From contig JAEYOV010000073.1 in the NCBI GenBank assembly GCA_023411395.1, positions 1 to 64,000 of the forward strand: a stretch of 64,000 nucleotides of DNA. Direction: 5' to 3'. Position 1 is the stretch's first letter; each line of letters starts with the position of its first letter. The position numbers and the translations under genes are program-made. This DNA is from Bacillota bacterium (GTDB lineage: Bacteria > Bacillota > Clostridia > Christensenellales > Aristaeellaceae). A model generated the notes under the pieces. It was not told where the DNA came from. It searched no databases and saw only the letters and a program-made list of their open reading frames with translations. This document shows positions 7,224 through 15,625 of this stretch, piece by piece.

Positions 7224-7706
7224 TGTCGAAAAACCCCCGCCATGTCATCCCTCGCTGCGCGAAGGATCTTTGAAAGCCTTGTAACTCCAAGATTCATCGT
7301 CGCTTCACTCCTGAGAATGACGCCCGTTTGTTTCTCTTATCTTAGGTCTGAAGGCCCATGCCGTCTCCGGCATAGGCCTCAGGGTGTCGACAAAACCCCC
7401 GCCATGTCATCCTGAGCGCAGTGAAGGATCTTTGAAAGCCTTGTAACTCCAAGATTATTTGTCACTTCGCTCCCGAGAATGACGCCCGTTGGTTTCTCTT
7501 ATCTTAGGTCTGAAGGCCCATGCCGTCTCCGGCATAGGCCTCAGGGTGTCGACAAAACCCCCGCCATGTCATCCTGAGCGCAGCGAAGGATCTTTTAAAG
7601 CCTTGTAACTCCAAGATTCTTCGTCGCTTCGCTCCCTAGAATGACGCCCGTTTGTTTCTCTTATCTTAGGTCTGAAGGCCCATGCCGTCACCGGCATGGG
7701 CCTTCC
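7224..7706. repeat. Three-unit tandem repeat array, period about 162 bp
   Basis: Units begin near 7224, 7385 and 7547 with TGTCGA-AAACCCCCGCCATG. Each contains a CATCCTGAGCGCAGCGAAGG-like block, then CTTGTAACTCCAAGATT, GAATGACGCCCGTT, and a hairpin around GGCCCATGCCG / CGGCATGGGCC. The units are nearly identical apart from scattered substitutions. No start codons with ribosome-binding sites or conserved frame are seen, so it is non-coding. It fills the 616-base gap between the convergent amt and cell-wall-protein genes. Confidence 0.85.
7677..7702 (-). terminator. Hairpin at the 3' end of the cell-wall protein gene
   Basis: An 11-bp perfect stem GGCCCATGCCG / CGGCATGGGCC, last hairpin of the tandem array, lies 27 bases downstream of the stop codon at 7730. 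It lacks a T-tract on the minus strand (the next bases are TTCAGACC). Confidence 0.45.
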
Positions 7707-7729
7707 TATCCACCGCCCTATCAAGCGGC

Positions 7730-10333
7730 CTATTGTATCCTGTTTTGCGTGGCCTGCCAGCCCAATTCGATGGCCCTTTGATGCGAGGTTGCGTAGGGGC
7801 CGATGGACTCCACCTCCGCCTGGGTGCGCGGGAAATGGATGCACAGGTGGCCCGGGAAGTTATTATTGGTAATGTGCTGCACTTCGTGGGGCACGTTGTG
7901 GGTGGAAGCCATGTACACCCGTCCGTCGCTCATGATCACCCAGACCGGCTTGGGCGTCCAGGTGGTTTTCCCGCCGAACGCTTGGTTCATGATGGCCGTA
8001 TCCGCCGCTGTCAGGGGTTCGCTGTCGGCGTGGGCGCCGATGCTGAACATATGCACCTTCCAGCTTAAGCCTGTGTTATAATCGTAAACCGTGGCATAGG
8101 GGTATGTTCTGGCGCGGGAACGGATCTCCGTATACCAGTTTGCATAGCGCACCTGGGATGCCTTTGGAACGTTGCTGAGCGCAGGCGCGGTGGGCTTGGG
8201 CGTGGCGGTGGCGCCCGGCACGGTGGGAGCCGGCTTGGCGGTGGAGCTGGCAAGGATGCTGAGCGTCTTCTCTCCGGCAACGCCGTCCGCCGGCAGGCCG
8301 TTGTTGCTCTGAAAGGCTTTGAGGGCCAGGAAGGTTTGCGCACCGAACACGCCGTCCGCCGTGCCGTTCAAATATCCAAGATCTATGAGCGTGCGCTGCA
8401 TCGCCTTGACCGCCTCGCTTTTATCGCCCTGGCGCAAGAGCGAGGGCGTAGGCGAAGGCGCGGCGGTGGGCGCAGGCGACGCGGTGGTGGAATACAGCTT
8501 GCTGAGCGTTGTGGCCCCTGCCACGCCATCCTGCAAAAGGCCGTTGGCCTTTTGGAAGGCTTTCAATGCCGCCGCCGTGCCGCTGCCGAAGTTTCCGTCG
8601 GCTTTGCCCAAAAGGTAGCCCAGCTGGATCAGCCGCTGCTGGAGCGATTTGACCTCGTTGCCCATGTCCCCCTGGCGCAGTGTGCTCAAATTCGGCGTGG
8701 GTGTGGGCTCGGGACTCGGCGTGGGGCTAAAGGCGGTGCCGGGTACCGCATTGTCGCTGTACAGAATTTTCTGCGTTTCATATCCTGCGATGCCGTCAGC
8801 CTTCAGGCCGTTGTTCTTTTGGAACGCCTTGACGGCGGCGATATCAGCGGCCTGATAGTCGCTGTCCATTTTCGCTTGATAATATCCCAGTTCCGTAAGC
8901 CGCTTTTGAAGGTTCAAAACCGCGACGCCCCTGGTGCCGCGCTGGATCACGATCACATTTTCCGGCGTGAGCGGCGTAGCGGTGGGAATGGGTGTCACCT
9001 CGCCTGCCGCGGGCAGAGCCGCGTTGCTGAACAGCAGGGTTTGAGTCTCCGAACCCGCAACGCCGTCCTGCGTCAGGCCGTGCCTTTTCTGGAAAGCGGT
9101 AAGGGCCGCCACGCTCATCGTGCCGAACTTGCCGTCCGCCGAGCCGCTTAGATACCCCAAATCTTTCAGGCGCTTCTGCACCGCCCTGGCGGCTTCCCCT
9201 TCGTCCCCCTGGCGTACCGTTGTGCCCGGCGGGGTGGCAACGGGCACGGGTGTCGGTGTAACCGTATCCTCCTTGGCCAGCGCGCTGTCGCTGTACAGCC
9301 GATCCTGGGTGGTGCTGCCCGCCAGCCCGTCCGCCGTCAGCCCGTTCTTTTTCTGGAACGCCTTCACGGCCGATATGGTATCCCTGGAACACACACCGCT
9401 GATGGAACCTGTATAGTAATTCAGCGCTTTCAGCCGCTCCTGCAGCGTTACCACAGCGTCGCCCATATTGCCCTCGCGGATGGTCACGCCGGGGATCGGC
9501 GGCAGCGTCATAACCGTGACCGCTCTGTTTTCGGCATTGCGCGGCTTGTTTTCATACAAAAGCGTTTGAAACGCGGCATCCGCCGTGCCCGTCTCCGCAG
9601 AACCGTTCTTCTTCTGGCAAGCTTTGACCGCCGTTTCCGTCTGACTGCCAAATTCGCCGTCCGCCGTTCCGGAAAGATACTTCAGTTCCTTCAAAGCCTG
9701 CTGCAGCGCCTTGACCTCTTTGCCGGAAGAGCCTCTGCTCAAGGGAATATACGCGTTGTTCACGTTAGCGGCGGGGGATGGTGTGGGCGTTGACACCGTT
9801 CTCACATAAACGAATTCCGCCATGACATAGCCGCTCTTGCCGCCAAAGAGCACCTTCAGGTACTTGCCGCTTTCCCCTTCCACCGTCAATTCAGCGCCCG
9901 CGGGCAGCTTTTCCAGAATGACGGAGGACGAGGAGGGCGACCTGCGCATATTCACGCTGTCCCGGGTGGTGGTATTGTAGGGAAAGCCGGATGCTGCTCC
10001 GGCGGAAGGCGTGGCTTTGGCGGTCGGCGCGGGGCTGCCGGACGCCTCACCCACATATTGCTTCACAATATAGCCGGTACGGTTGTTGTAGGATACCTTG
10101 TAATAGTTTCCGCTCTCCCCCAGCACCGTAACGGTTACACCCTTTTCCAGCCGCTCCAGTACAATGGAGCCGCTGCTGGGGCTGCGCCGCATGTTGACCT
10201 TGTCATTGGTGGTATCTGCATAGGGGTAGCCCGCCGCCTGGGCAAGAGGAATGCAGGCGCTTAAAACCAGCAGGACAGCAAGAAAAAAGGCACACCTTTG
10301 CCTCAGCAAGTTCTTTCCCTGTGTCCTGTTCAT
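7730..10333 (-). CDS. Secreted SH3b and peptidoglycan-binding repeat protein
   Basis: An 867-residue exported protein. The N-terminus is a signal peptide (CAFFLAVLLVLSACIPLAQAA). Two bacterial SH3 domains follow (about 30-95 and 115-180, each with VNMRRSPSS), then six PG_binding_1 repeats (about 200-720), each with the form LRQGD...LQ.RL..LGYL.G.ADG.FG...AALKAFQ..NGL..DGVAG..T and separated by Pro/Thr linkers. The last 140 residues are a distinct domain with VWVIMSDGRVYMASTHNVPH and FPGHLCIHF, resembling a small hydrolase or transpeptidase-type fold; I cannot name it. ATG 10333 is chosen over 10339 because only it is well spaced from GGAGG. Probably cell-wall attached; role in wall remodelling is inferred. 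Confidence 0.85.
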   Translation of the reverse strand: MNRTQGKNLLRQRCAFFLAVLLVLSACIPLAQAAGYPYADTTNDKVNMRRSPSSGSIVLERLEKGVTVTVLGESGNYYKVSYNNRTGYIVKQYVGEASGSPAPTAKATPSAGAASGFPYNTTTRDSVNMRRSPSSSSVILEKLPAGAELTVEGESGKYLKVLFGGKSGYVMAEFVYVRTVSTPTPSPAANVNNAYIPLSRGSSGKEVKALQQALKELKYLSGTADGEFGSQTETAVKACQKKNGSAETGTADAAFQTLLYENKPRNAENRAVTVMTLPPIPGVTIREGNMGDAVVTLQERLKALNYYTGSISGVCSRDTISAVKAFQKKNGLTADGLAGSTTQDRLYSDSALAKEDTVTPTPVPVATPPGTTVRQGDEGEAARAVQKRLKDLGYLSGSADGKFGTMSVAALTAFQKRHGLTQDGVAGSETQTLLFSNAALPAAGEVTPIPTATPLTPENVIVIQRGTRGVAVLNLQKRLTELGYYQAKMDSDYQAADIAAVKAFQKNNGLKADGIAGYETQKILYSDNAVPGTAFSPTPSPEPTPTPNLSTLRQGDMGNEVKSLQQRLIQLGYLLGKADGNFGSGTAAALKAFQKANGLLQDGVAGATTLSKLYSTTASPAPTAAPSPTPSLLRQGDKSEAVKAMQRTLIDLGYLNGTADGVFGAQTFLALKAFQSNNGLPADGVAGEKTLSILASSTAKPAPTVPGATATPKPTAPALSNVPKASQVRYANWYTEIRSRARTYPYATVYDYNTGLSWKVHMFSIGAHADSEPLTAADTAIMNQAFGGKTTWTPKPVWVIMSDGRVYMASTHNVPHEVQHITNNNFPGHLCIHFPRTQAEVESIGPYATSHQRAIELGWQATQNRIQ

Positions 10334-10427
10334 GGGCATCCCTCCAACTGTGTATATCCTATGGCCTACCCATTTTATGACACCTTTATTCCAATGTCAA
10401 GAGAATTTCTTAATAATTACGTAATAT

Positions 10428-11129
10428 TTACAGTTGTGGAGGAGGAAGGTCCACGGGCGCGGGCGGCAGCTTCATCACGCCCGGACGTTTCTTCACCTGC
10501 TCATAGATGAAGCGGATGGCATCGTCATACGTTTCCGGCAGGGCGTGCAGCGTCAGGCAGAGCCAGAAACGCGGATTGTACAGAAGTATCTTGTCCTTGT
10601 CGGGCCAGAAGGCGACCCGGCGCAGCATGGGCCATGGAATGTGCCTTTCCTCCAGCATCCACATGGTTTGGCCTGGCAGGCCCGTTTGGCCCTGATCGGG
10701 CACCATGCGGAAAACCCGCTTAAACAGGGACGGCTTCGCCTGCCAGACCTGTACGTGTACGCCCTTGCTGTCCAGGATATATCGTACATCCTCCCGGCCC
10801 CGCGTCAAAAGCATCAGGAGCGCCGCCAGCATCATGGCAGCCGCCAGCAAAAGCAGCAGGCCCCAAACTCCCTGGGCCAGCAGTGCCTGCACGCCCAGCA
10901 GGCCCTTGCGGCCCCACTCCACGCCAATGATCAAAAGCATTAGCAGCGCAAGCACCGGCAAGGCCACCCGCAAAATGCTGTTCCAGCTCAAAAAATCCCG
11001 CACCGGGGCAAACTCATACGCCCAGCTCAACCGCAGGCTGTTTGCCGGAAGCTTTTGCCCGCACAAGGGACATACGGAGTCCGGCATCACTTCCTGTTTG
11101 CACTTTTTGCACCAAGCCATCACAGGCAT
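10428..11129 (-). CDS. Zinc-ribbon membrane protein of unknown function
   Basis: The protein starts with a zinc-ribbon (WCKKCKQEV and VCPLCGQK, two CxxC pairs), followed by two hydrophobic segments (VALPVLALLMLLIIGV and LLLLLAAAMMLAALLML) and a cytoplasmic-looking C-terminal domain of about 110 residues ending in a proline-rich tail. This layout resembles clostridial zinc-ribbon proteins with a PH-like or YcxB-like cytosolic domain. The start is uncertain: GTG 11141, GTG 11135, ATG 11129 and ATG 11120 are in frame, and AAGGAG is best spaced for 11129-11135. It stands alone between two minus/plus gene blocks. I do not recognise its function. Confidence 0.7.
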   Translation of the reverse strand: MPVMAWCKKCKQEVMPDSVCPLCGQKLPANSLRLSWAYEFAPVRDFLSWNSILRVALPVLALLMLLIIGVEWGRKGLLGVQALLAQGVWGLLLLLAAAMMLAALLMLLTRGREDVRYILDSKGVHVQVWQAKPSLFKRVFRMVPDQGQTGLPGQTMWMLEERHIPWPMLRRVAFWPDKDKILLYNPRFWLCLTLHALPETYDDAIRFIYEQVKKRPGVMKLPPAPVDLPPPQL

Positions 11130-11281
11130 CCGCACCGGCACTCCTTTTTATCAGGATTCATGCATTCCATTATACTGGAAACAAAAGCGGCGGACAAGCC
11201 AAACTGTCCGCCGTACTGCATAATACAGGCCCGATATCAAAAAAATAAGCCGGATGATTTCAACCAAAAGGAGTGGACACA

Positions 11282-11455
11282 ATGCACAAGTATTCCGGCC
11301 TGAACGACCTGCTGAACGATAACCAAGAGGCCAGCGCCTACTTTACCTCCCTGCCCGCCTATGTCCGGGATGCCATCCGCCAGCGCGCGGACAACATCAA
11401 TTCCTTTGCATCCCTGAAGACCTATGCCAACAACCTGACCCAAGGCGACGACTAG
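11282..11455 (+). CDS. Small conserved-looking hypothetical protein
   Basis: A 57-residue soluble protein (MHKYSGLNDLLNDNQEASAY...) with a clear AAGGAG ribosome-binding site eight bases before the ATG at 11282. The composition is balanced, with no membrane segment or signal peptide, and SLPAYVRDAIRQRADNINSF is predicted helical. Similar short proteins with SLP-YV and ADNINSF-like stretches are, as I recall, common in Clostridia, but no function is known to me. Its stop codon abuts the double-hairpin repeat at 11456 with no gap. Confidence 0.75.
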   Translation: MHKYSGLNDLLNDNQEASAYFTSLPAYVRDAIRQRADNINSFASLKTYANNLTQGDD

Positions 11456-11516
11456 CCAGGGACTCTGTCCCTGGACCCTGCCAAAGGGACACAGCCCCTT
11501 TGGAATCCCCATATTC
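11456..11516 (+). repeat. Double-hairpin repeat (element A), copy 1
   Basis: CCAGGGAC-TCT-GTCCCTGG forms the first hairpin, then ACCCTGCC, then AAAGGG...CCCTTT forms the second, ending in GGAATCCCCATAT. It begins directly after the TAG stop of the small gene. Other copies are at 14309-14366, 17078-17247 (interrupted) and 28376-28434. Confidence 0.85.
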
Positions 11517-11604
11517 AAAGATAAAGCGATAGGAACTGATTAAAATCAAATCCTATGGCACAGATGATCAAAAGAGTATATCCTATTAAATTTTACAGAG
11601 GGGC

Positions 11605-11642
11605 GCGGGGAGAGGGAATTTTTCAAAAAGCCCTCTCCCCGC
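11605..11642 (-). terminator. Hairpin terminator of gpmI
   Basis: A 12-bp stem GCGGGGAGAGGG / CCCTCTCCCCGC lies 15 bases after the gpmI stop. Its loop carries the T-run, a form repeated at 33093-33130 after the translocase gene. Confidence 0.65.
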
Positions 11643-11657
11643 AATATAAACGTTCTC

Positions 11658-13199
11658 CTAAATGAGTGCTTCCCCCGTCATTTCCTTGGGAACGGGGATG
11701 CCCATGCTTTTGAGCATGGTGGGCGCGATATCCGCCAGGCGTCCGCCTTCGCGCAGGGTTTTGCCAACGAACTCCGGTCCCACGGCAATGAAAGGTACCG
11801 GGAAGGTGGTATGGGCGGTGAAAGGCTCGCCTGTTACGGGGTCCACCATCTGGTCTGCATTGCCATGATCGGCGGTCACAAAGGCGCGTCCGCCGTTTTT
11901 GAGCACAGCTTCCACCACCCGGCCCACGCAGATATCCACAGCATTCACCGCAGCCATGGCGGCCTCCATGATGCCGGTATGGCCCACCATGTCGCAGTTG
12001 GCAAAGTTCAGGATCATCACGTCGTACTTGCGTTCATTGATCAGCTCAACGGCCTTTTCCGTCACCTCATAGGCAGACATCTCAGGCTTCATATCGAATG
12101 TGGCCACCTTGGAGGAGGGGATCAAAACGCGGTCTTCGCCCTCGTTGGGCTTTTCCACACCGCCGTTGAAGAAGAAGGTCACGTGGGCGTACTTTTGCGT
12201 TTCCGCAATACGCAACTGGGTTTTGCCAAGGGATGAAAGGTATTCCCCCATCGTGTTGTCCATGGAAGCGGGGGGGTTCACGATTTGAAGGCCCGTGAAC
12301 GTCTCGTCGTATTGCGTCATGCTTACGAACTGCAAGGGGAACCAGCCCCTCTCCCGTATAAAGCCCTCGAATTCCGGCTGAATGAAGGTGCGGGTTAATT
12401 GCCTTGCCCGGTCGGGACGGAAGTTGAAGAAAATCACGGAGTCATTTTCGCGGATGGTGGCGGTGGGCAGGCCGTTTTTGACAACGACCGTGGGCTTGAC
12501 AAACTCATCGGTTTCATTGAAGGCATAGCTTTGGGCAACGGCCACTTCGCCGGTTTCAGCCGTAGCCTGGCCCAGACCCAGCACCATGGCGTCGTAGGCT
12601 TTCTTCACCCGGTCCCACAGGTTATCCCGGTCCATGGCCCAGTAGCGGCCCATGACGGTGGCGATTTCGCCTACGCCGATTTCAGAAAGCTTGTCCTGCA
12701 GTTCCTTTACGAAGCCCAGGCCGCTGGTGGGAGGCACGTCCCGGCCATCCAGGAAGCAATGGACAAACACCTTTTGAAGCCCGCGCTTTTTCGCCATTTC
12801 CAGCAGCGCGTACAGGTGGGTGTTGTGGCTGTGCACGCCGCCGTCGGATAAAAGGCCCATCAGGTGCAAAGCAGTCCCGGCCTTCTTGGCGCTGTCCATA
12901 GCCCAAATCAGCGCTTCCTTTTCAAAGAACACGCCGTCAAGAATATCCTTGGTGATGCGGGTCAGCTCCTGATACACAATGCGCCCGGCGCCGATGTTGA
13001 GGTGGCCCACCTCGCTGTTGCCCATTTGCCCGTCAGGCAGGCCCACGTTCATGCCGCTGGCGCCCAATTGAGTATGTGGATACGTCTGAAGAAGTTTGTC
13101 CAGGTTGGGCGTGCCCTGCCGGAATATGGCATTGCCCTCGTGGCTGGGATTCAGGCCGAACCCGTCCATGATGATAAGGGCGGTCATGGTTTTGTTCAT
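11658..13199 (-). CDS. gpmI: 2,3-bisphosphoglycerate-independent phosphoglycerate mutase
   Basis: A 513-residue cytosolic enzyme interconverting 3- and 2-phosphoglycerate. It belongs to the alkaline-phosphatase superfamily and uses two Mn ions and a catalytic serine. The motifs are clear: metal-binding IMDGFGLNP at the N-terminus, the active-site serine in GQMGNSEVGHLNIGAGR, HSHNTHLYALLEMAK, FLDGRDVPP, and C-terminal metal ligands in NFANCDMVGHTG and TADHGNADQM. Length is normal for the family. AAAGGA precedes the ATG at 13199. It is the last gene of the cggR-pgk-tpiA-gpmI order, 19 bp after tpiA. No eno follows. Confidence 0.97.
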   Translation of the reverse strand: MNKTMTALIIMDGFGLNPSHEGNAIFRQGTPNLDKLLQTYPHTQLGASGMNVGLPDGQMGNSEVGHLNIGAGRIVYQELTRITKDILDGVFFEKEALIWAMDSAKKAGTALHLMGLLSDGGVHSHNTHLYALLEMAKKRGLQKVFVHCFLDGRDVPPTSGLGFVKELQDKLSEIGVGEIATVMGRYWAMDRDNLWDRVKKAYDAMVLGLGQATAETGEVAVAQSYAFNETDEFVKPTVVVKNGLPTATIRENDSVIFFNFRPDRARQLTRTFIQPEFEGFIRERGWFPLQFVSMTQYDETFTGLQIVNPPASMDNTMGEYLSSLGKTQLRIAETQKYAHVTFFFNGGVEKPNEGEDRVLIPSSKVATFDMKPEMSAYEVTEKAVELINERKYDVMILNFANCDMVGHTGIMEAAMAAVNAVDICVGRVVEAVLKNGGRAFVTADHGNADQMVDPVTGEPFTAHTTFPVPFIAVGPEFVGKTLREGGRLADIAPTMLKSMGIPVPKEMTGEALI

Positions 13200-13218
13200 G
13201 GAATATTATCCTTTCACA

Positions 13219-13971
13219 TTACAGATGGTAATTGACCACCTTGGCAAAATCCGCAGCCTTTAAGGATGCGCCGCCGATGAGACCGCCGTCGATTTCGGGC
13301 TGCTCCATGAGGCCCTTAACGTTGCCGGGGTTCATGCTGCCGCCGTACTGGATGCGCACGGCGTCGGATACTTCCTTGCCGTATTTGCGCAGGAGCGCGG
13401 CCCGGATGACGCCGATGGTCTCATTGGCCTGCTCGTCGGTGGCGGTAAGGCCCGTGCCGATGGCCCACACCGGCTCATAGGCGATGACGACGCCCTTGAC
13501 CTGCTCAGCGTTAAGTCCGGTCAATGCGATCAGTGTTTGGTATTCCACCAGCGCGTCGGTGTAGCCTAATTCCCGCTGCTCTTTCATTTCGCCCACGCAC
13601 AGGATCACGGTAAGACCTGCGGCGATTGCCGCCTTGACCCGAAGGTTCACGGTGGCGTCGGTTTCGCCAAAGTATTGGCGGCGCTCGCTATGGCCGATGA
13701 TTACGTATTCCACCCCGGCAGCCTTGAGCATTTGGGCGGAAAGCTCACCGGTATAAGCTCCCGATTCCTTCCAGTGCACGTTTTGGGAGCCCAGATGAAT
13801 GTTGGTGCCAGTGATAGCTTCCTTGACGGCGGCATAATCCACCGCGGGAACACAGACGACGACCTCGCAGGCGGCGTCCTTGACCAGGGGAATCAGTTCC
13901 GTAACCAGTTGTTCCGCCTCGGCGGGGGTTTTGTTCATTTTCCAGTTACCGGCAATGATGGGTGTGCGCAT
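13219..13971 (-). CDS. tpiA: Triosephosphate isomerase
   Basis: A 250-residue TIM-barrel enzyme interconverting dihydroxyacetone phosphate and glyceraldehyde 3-phosphate. All catalytic elements are present: Lys in GNWKMNK near the N-terminus, His in VIIGHSERRQYFGE, Glu in IAYEPVWAIGTG, and the phosphate-binding loop IQYGGSMNPGN and GLIGGASL. It lies between pgk and gpmI on the minus strand. The 395-base gap to pgk is filled by two dispersed repeats, so it may have a promoter of its own there. Confidence 0.97.
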   Translation of the reverse strand: MRTPIIAGNWKMNKTPAEAEQLVTELIPLVKDAACEVVVCVPAVDYAAVKEAITGTNIHLGSQNVHWKESGAYTGELSAQMLKAAGVEYVIIGHSERRQYFGETDATVNLRVKAAIAAGLTVILCVGEMKEQRELGYTDALVEYQTLIALTGLNAEQVKGVVIAYEPVWAIGTGLTATDEQANETIGVIRAALLRKYGKEVSDAVRIQYGGSMNPGNVKGLMEQPEIDGGLIGGASLKAADFAKVVNYHL

Positions 13972-14019
13972 AGGTCAAATTTCCTCTTTTCTTCTTATAT
14001 CCAACAAAATCTCTGATTG

Positions 14020-14198
14020 AGTTAATGGGTTTTCGCTCCTGCGGGAGCGAACAAAGGGCTTTCCGGTCGGTCCAGCCGGCTCAATAGTCGCTATGCTTCG
14101 CTGTCGCTTGCACTGCTCCTTTTCACCGGCCTCCTCCACCCCTTCCATTTCCGCCACAGGCGGGGTAGGGGTTGCGGAGCCTTTGGAAACCTTCGGAG
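14020..14198 (-). repeat. Dispersed element B copy upstream of tpiA
   Basis: On the minus strand it runs from CCTTCGG...GGCTCCGCAACCCC through CCGCCTGTGGCGG, GGTGGAGGAGGCCGGTGAAAAG, a GCAAGCGACAGCGAAG block, ATTGAGCC and ends in a hairpin CGCTCCCGCAGGAGCG. It matches 28585-28731 end to end and 17113-17221 in part. It occupies most of the gap between tpiA and pgk. Confidence 0.75.
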
Positions 14199-14270
14199 GC
14201 AATGATTGGATTAATCACCTATGTTCGCCTATATTATCTCCGTATTGATGAACCTTATCTCATAGATACA

Positions 14271-14294
14271 GGCAGAGGGTATATACCCCCTGCC
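14271..14294. repeat. Imperfect palindrome in the pgk-tpiA gap
   Basis: GGCAG-A-GGGTATATACCC-C-CTGCC is symmetric about its centre with one internal mismatch pair. It lies between the two dispersed repeats; whether it is an operator, terminator or part of a repeat cannot be decided. Confidence 0.4.
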
Positions 14295-14308
14295 TTATAT
14301 ATACCCTA

Positions 14309-14366
14309 ATATGGGGTTTCCAAAGGGATGTATCCCTTTGGCGGGGTCCAGGGGCAGAGCCCCTGG
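14309..14366 (-). repeat. Double-hairpin repeat (element A), copy 2
   Basis: On the minus strand it begins CCAGGGGCTCTGCCCCTGG immediately after the TAA stop of pgk, continues ACCCCGCCAAAGGGA..TCCCTTTGG and ends AAACCCCATAT. Same structure as 11456-11516. Confidence 0.85.
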
Positions 14367-15551
14367 TTACTTGTCGTTCAGCGCGACAACGCCGGGCAGT
14401 TCCCTGCCTTCCAGGTATTCCAGGGAAGCGCCGCCGCCGGTGGACACATGGGTCAGTTTGTGGGCAAAGCCCATCTGCTCCACGGCCGCCGCACTGTCGC
14501 CGCCGCCGATGATGGTCACGCCGCCGCATTCGGCCATGGCTTTGGCAATGGCCCTGGTGCCGGTGGCGAAGTTTTCAAACTCGAACACGCCCATGGGCCC
14601 GTTCCAGATCACGGTCTTGGCCTGAGCGATCTCGTTGGCGAAAATGACCTGCGTCTTGGGCCCGATATCCATGCCCTCAAAGCCGTCGGGAATTTCCTTG
14701 GAATGAACGGTGATGCGCAGCGTATCGTTGGAGAAGTTTTCGCCGGCCTCGTTGTCCACCGGCAGAAGCAGCTTCACGCCCTTTTGCTTGGCCTTTTCCA
14801 TCAGTTCCTTGGCCAACTCCACCTTGTCGGCCTCCAGCAGGGACTTGCCGATGTGGCCGCCCAGCGCCTTTTGGAAGGTGTAGGACATGCCGCCGCCGAT
14901 GATGAGCACATCGACTTTTTCCAGCAGGTTGTTGATAACGCCGATCTTGTCGGAAACCTTGGCGCCGCCCAGGATCGCCACAAAGGGGCGCTCCGGGTTT
15001 TCCAGGGCCTTGCCCATGACGGAAAGTTCCTTGCCGATCAGGTAGCCGGCCACGGCGGGCAGGTAGTGGGCCACGCCCTCGGTGGAGGCATGGGCGCGGT
15101 GCGCGGTACCGAAAGCATCGTTCACATAAATTTCAGCCAGGGAGGCCAAAGACTTGGCGAACTCGGGATCGTTCTTTTCCTCTTCCTTGTGGAAGCGTAC
15201 GTTTTCCAGCATCATGACATCGCCGTCTTTGAGGGAAGATGCCAGTTCCTTGGCGGAAGGGCCGATGACATCCGCCGCCAGCTTGACTTCCTTGGCAAGC
15301 AGTTGGCTCAAACGGTCCGCCACGGGTTTCAAGGAGTATTTCATGTCAAAGCCGCCCTTGGGCCGCCCCAGATGAGAGCAAAGGATGACCCGGGCGCCGT
15401 GCTGCAAGAGATATTTAATGGTAGGCAGCGCGCCGCGGATGCGCGTCTCGTCGGTAATCATGTTGTTTTCATCAAGAGGAACGTTGAAGTCGCAACGGAC
15501 GAGCACCGTCTTGCCGGAGACCTGGATGTCCTCGATGGTCTTCTTTGCCAT
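14367..15551 (-). CDS. pgk: Phosphoglycerate kinase
   Basis: A 394-residue cytosolic enzyme producing ATP from 1,3-bisphosphoglycerate. Diagnostic blocks are VLVRCDFNVPLDENN (substrate-binding Arg and Asp), LCSHLGRPKGGFD, NDAFGTAHRAHAST, ILGGAKVSDKIGV, NGPMGVFEFENFA and VSTGGGASLEYLEG (nucleotide-binding). The start at 15551 (MAKKTIED) follows AAGGAGTG. It lies 74 bp after cggR, where gapA is found in most Firmicutes, and its stop codon directly touches a double-hairpin repeat. Confidence 0.97.
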   Translation of the reverse strand: MAKKTIEDIQVSGKTVLVRCDFNVPLDENNMITDETRIRGALPTIKYLLQHGARVILCSHLGRPKGGFDMKYSLKPVADRLSQLLAKEVKLAADVIGPSAKELASSLKDGDVMMLENVRFHKEEEKNDPEFAKSLASLAEIYVNDAFGTAHRAHASTEGVAHYLPAVAGYLIGKELSVMGKALENPERPFVAILGGAKVSDKIGVINNLLEKVDVLIIGGGMSYTFQKALGGHIGKSLLEADKVELAKELMEKAKQKGVKLLLPVDNEAGENFSNDTLRITVHSKEIPDGFEGMDIGPKTQVIFANEIAQAKTVIWNGPMGVFEFENFATGTRAIAKAMAECGGVTIIGGGDSAAAVEQMGFAHKLTHVSTGGGASLEYLEGRELPGVVALNDK

Positions 15552-15625
15552 GGTACACACTCCTTATGCAAAAAAATTGGGAACTCGGTTGTTGTATTGC
15601 CATCCCGTAAAGGGCGTGCAATCGG

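Noticed and set aside
5329..7290. Open frame of 650 codons antisense to amt
   Set aside because: Composition (Gly, His, Asp, Ala) is that of a shadow frame; amt is clearly the real gene.
7224..7706. Possible CRISPR array
   Set aside because: Units of about 162 bp are near-identical along their whole length, with no short repeats or unique spacers and no cas genes nearby.
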